14,356 nucleotides of DNA, from assembly GCA_004553485.1 (NCBI GenBank), contig SFLG01000041.1, forward strand, positions 1 through 14,356, given 5' to 3'. A program made the position numbers and the translations under genes. Position 1 is the first letter of the stretch. Each line of letters begins with the position of its first letter. This stretch comes from Bacteroidales bacterium (GTDB taxonomy: Bacteria > Bacteroidota > Bacteroidia > Bacteroidales > Muribaculaceae). The notes beneath the pieces were generated by a model, which did no database searches, had not been told where the DNA came from, and saw only the letters and a list, made by a program, of their open reading frames with translations. Shown here one piece after another: positions 14,223-14,356 of the stretch.

Positions 14223-14269
14223 AAAGGCGCTGATTTTCACACTATTTTAGTCTGATTATCAGCGCCTTT
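14223..14269. other. 12-bp inverted repeat between integrase and tRNA
   Basis: AAAGGCGCTGAT (14223-14234) and ATCAGCGCCTTT (14258-14269) are perfect reverse complements around 23 bases. It lies six bases after the tRNA 3' end and, on the minus strand, ends in TTTCTT, so it may terminate the tRNA transcript. It could also be a recombinase-related site at the prophage boundary. Confidence 0.55.
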
Positions 14270-14275
14270 ACTTAG

Positions 14276-14356
14276 CGGAGCGAGGGGGATTCGAACCCCC
14301 GATACGCTTTTGGCGTATACACGCTTTCCAGGCGTGCCTCTTCAGCCACTCGAGCA
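14276..14356 (-). tRNA. tRNA-Ser(GGA), 5' end cut by the window; likely attachment site
   Basis: On the minus strand the visible part runs from position 8 (TGCTCGAGTGG) to the discriminator G. The anticodon arm CACGC-CTGGAAA-GCGTG gives anticodon GGA. The long variable arm (ATACGC/GCGTAT) is the class II feature of tRNA-Ser, and the T-arm GGGGG-TTCGAAT-CCCCC is intact. The 3' acceptor strand TCGCTCC predicts a missing 5' GGAGCGA of seven bases. CCA is not encoded (CTAAG follows). Its 3' end faces the integrase, as usual for tRNA attachment sites. The matching att repeat at the other prophage end is outside the window. Confidence 0.93.

Overview
The window looks like the right-hand end of an integrated tailed (siphovirus-like) prophage in a gut Bacteroidales bacterium. 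Four things support this: moderately GC-rich genes with poor Shine-Dalgarno sites; several matches to the Bacteroidetes promoter pattern (TTTG-like -33, about 20 bp spacer, TAnnTTTG -7); a Bacteroidales-type tyrosine recombinase; and a tRNA-Ser(GGA) gene without encoded CCA directly beyond it. No host core gene other than the tRNA is visible, so the genus cannot be named.

Layout, left to right. Positions 1-60 hold the probable tail end of an upstream gene. A 306-base spacer leads to a small orphan gene (367-609), closed by a clear intrinsic terminator (632-660) whose U-tract merges into a new promoter (666-696). That promoter serves three overlapping genes (719-2371): two unrecognised proteins that are probably tail completion or assembly factors, and an HK97 gp10-like protein. 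A second promoter (2388-2419) serves a fibre-like structural protein (2440-3450), whose start codon lies in one arm of a perfect 11-bp inverted repeat. Between this gene and the lysis genes is a minus-strand unit with promoter, tandem repeats and terminator (3458-3692), which I interpret as a small RNA. The lysis cassette follows as three overlapping genes: holin-like two-TM protein, T7-lysozyme-like amidase, and a protein with both a lipobox and a C-terminal membrane segment, the architecture of a unimolecular spanin. A strong terminator (4848-4885) ends it.

From 4886 to about 6160 there is no credible gene. This stretch is dense in stem-loops, including two copies of a 31-nt hairpin module, and is the largest unexplained piece of the window. 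A promoter containing a palindrome (6410-6441) then serves the 1509-residue tape measure gene and a 616-residue tail protein. Their terminator (12889-12921) lies inside the 3' end of the convergent integrase gene, whose codons there encode an AT-hook (RGRP). The integrase has no ATG start, lacks the usual first catalytic arginine and has Tyr in place of the first His of HxxR. Upstream of its start are 10-11 bp phased repeats, then a long inverted repeat, then the tRNA-Ser gene, the likely attachment site.

Functionally, the tail genes build the virion tail, the lysis trio opens the three layers of a Gram-negative envelope, and the integrase inserts the element at the tRNA. Regulatory elements are read by eye from sequence; none has been tested.
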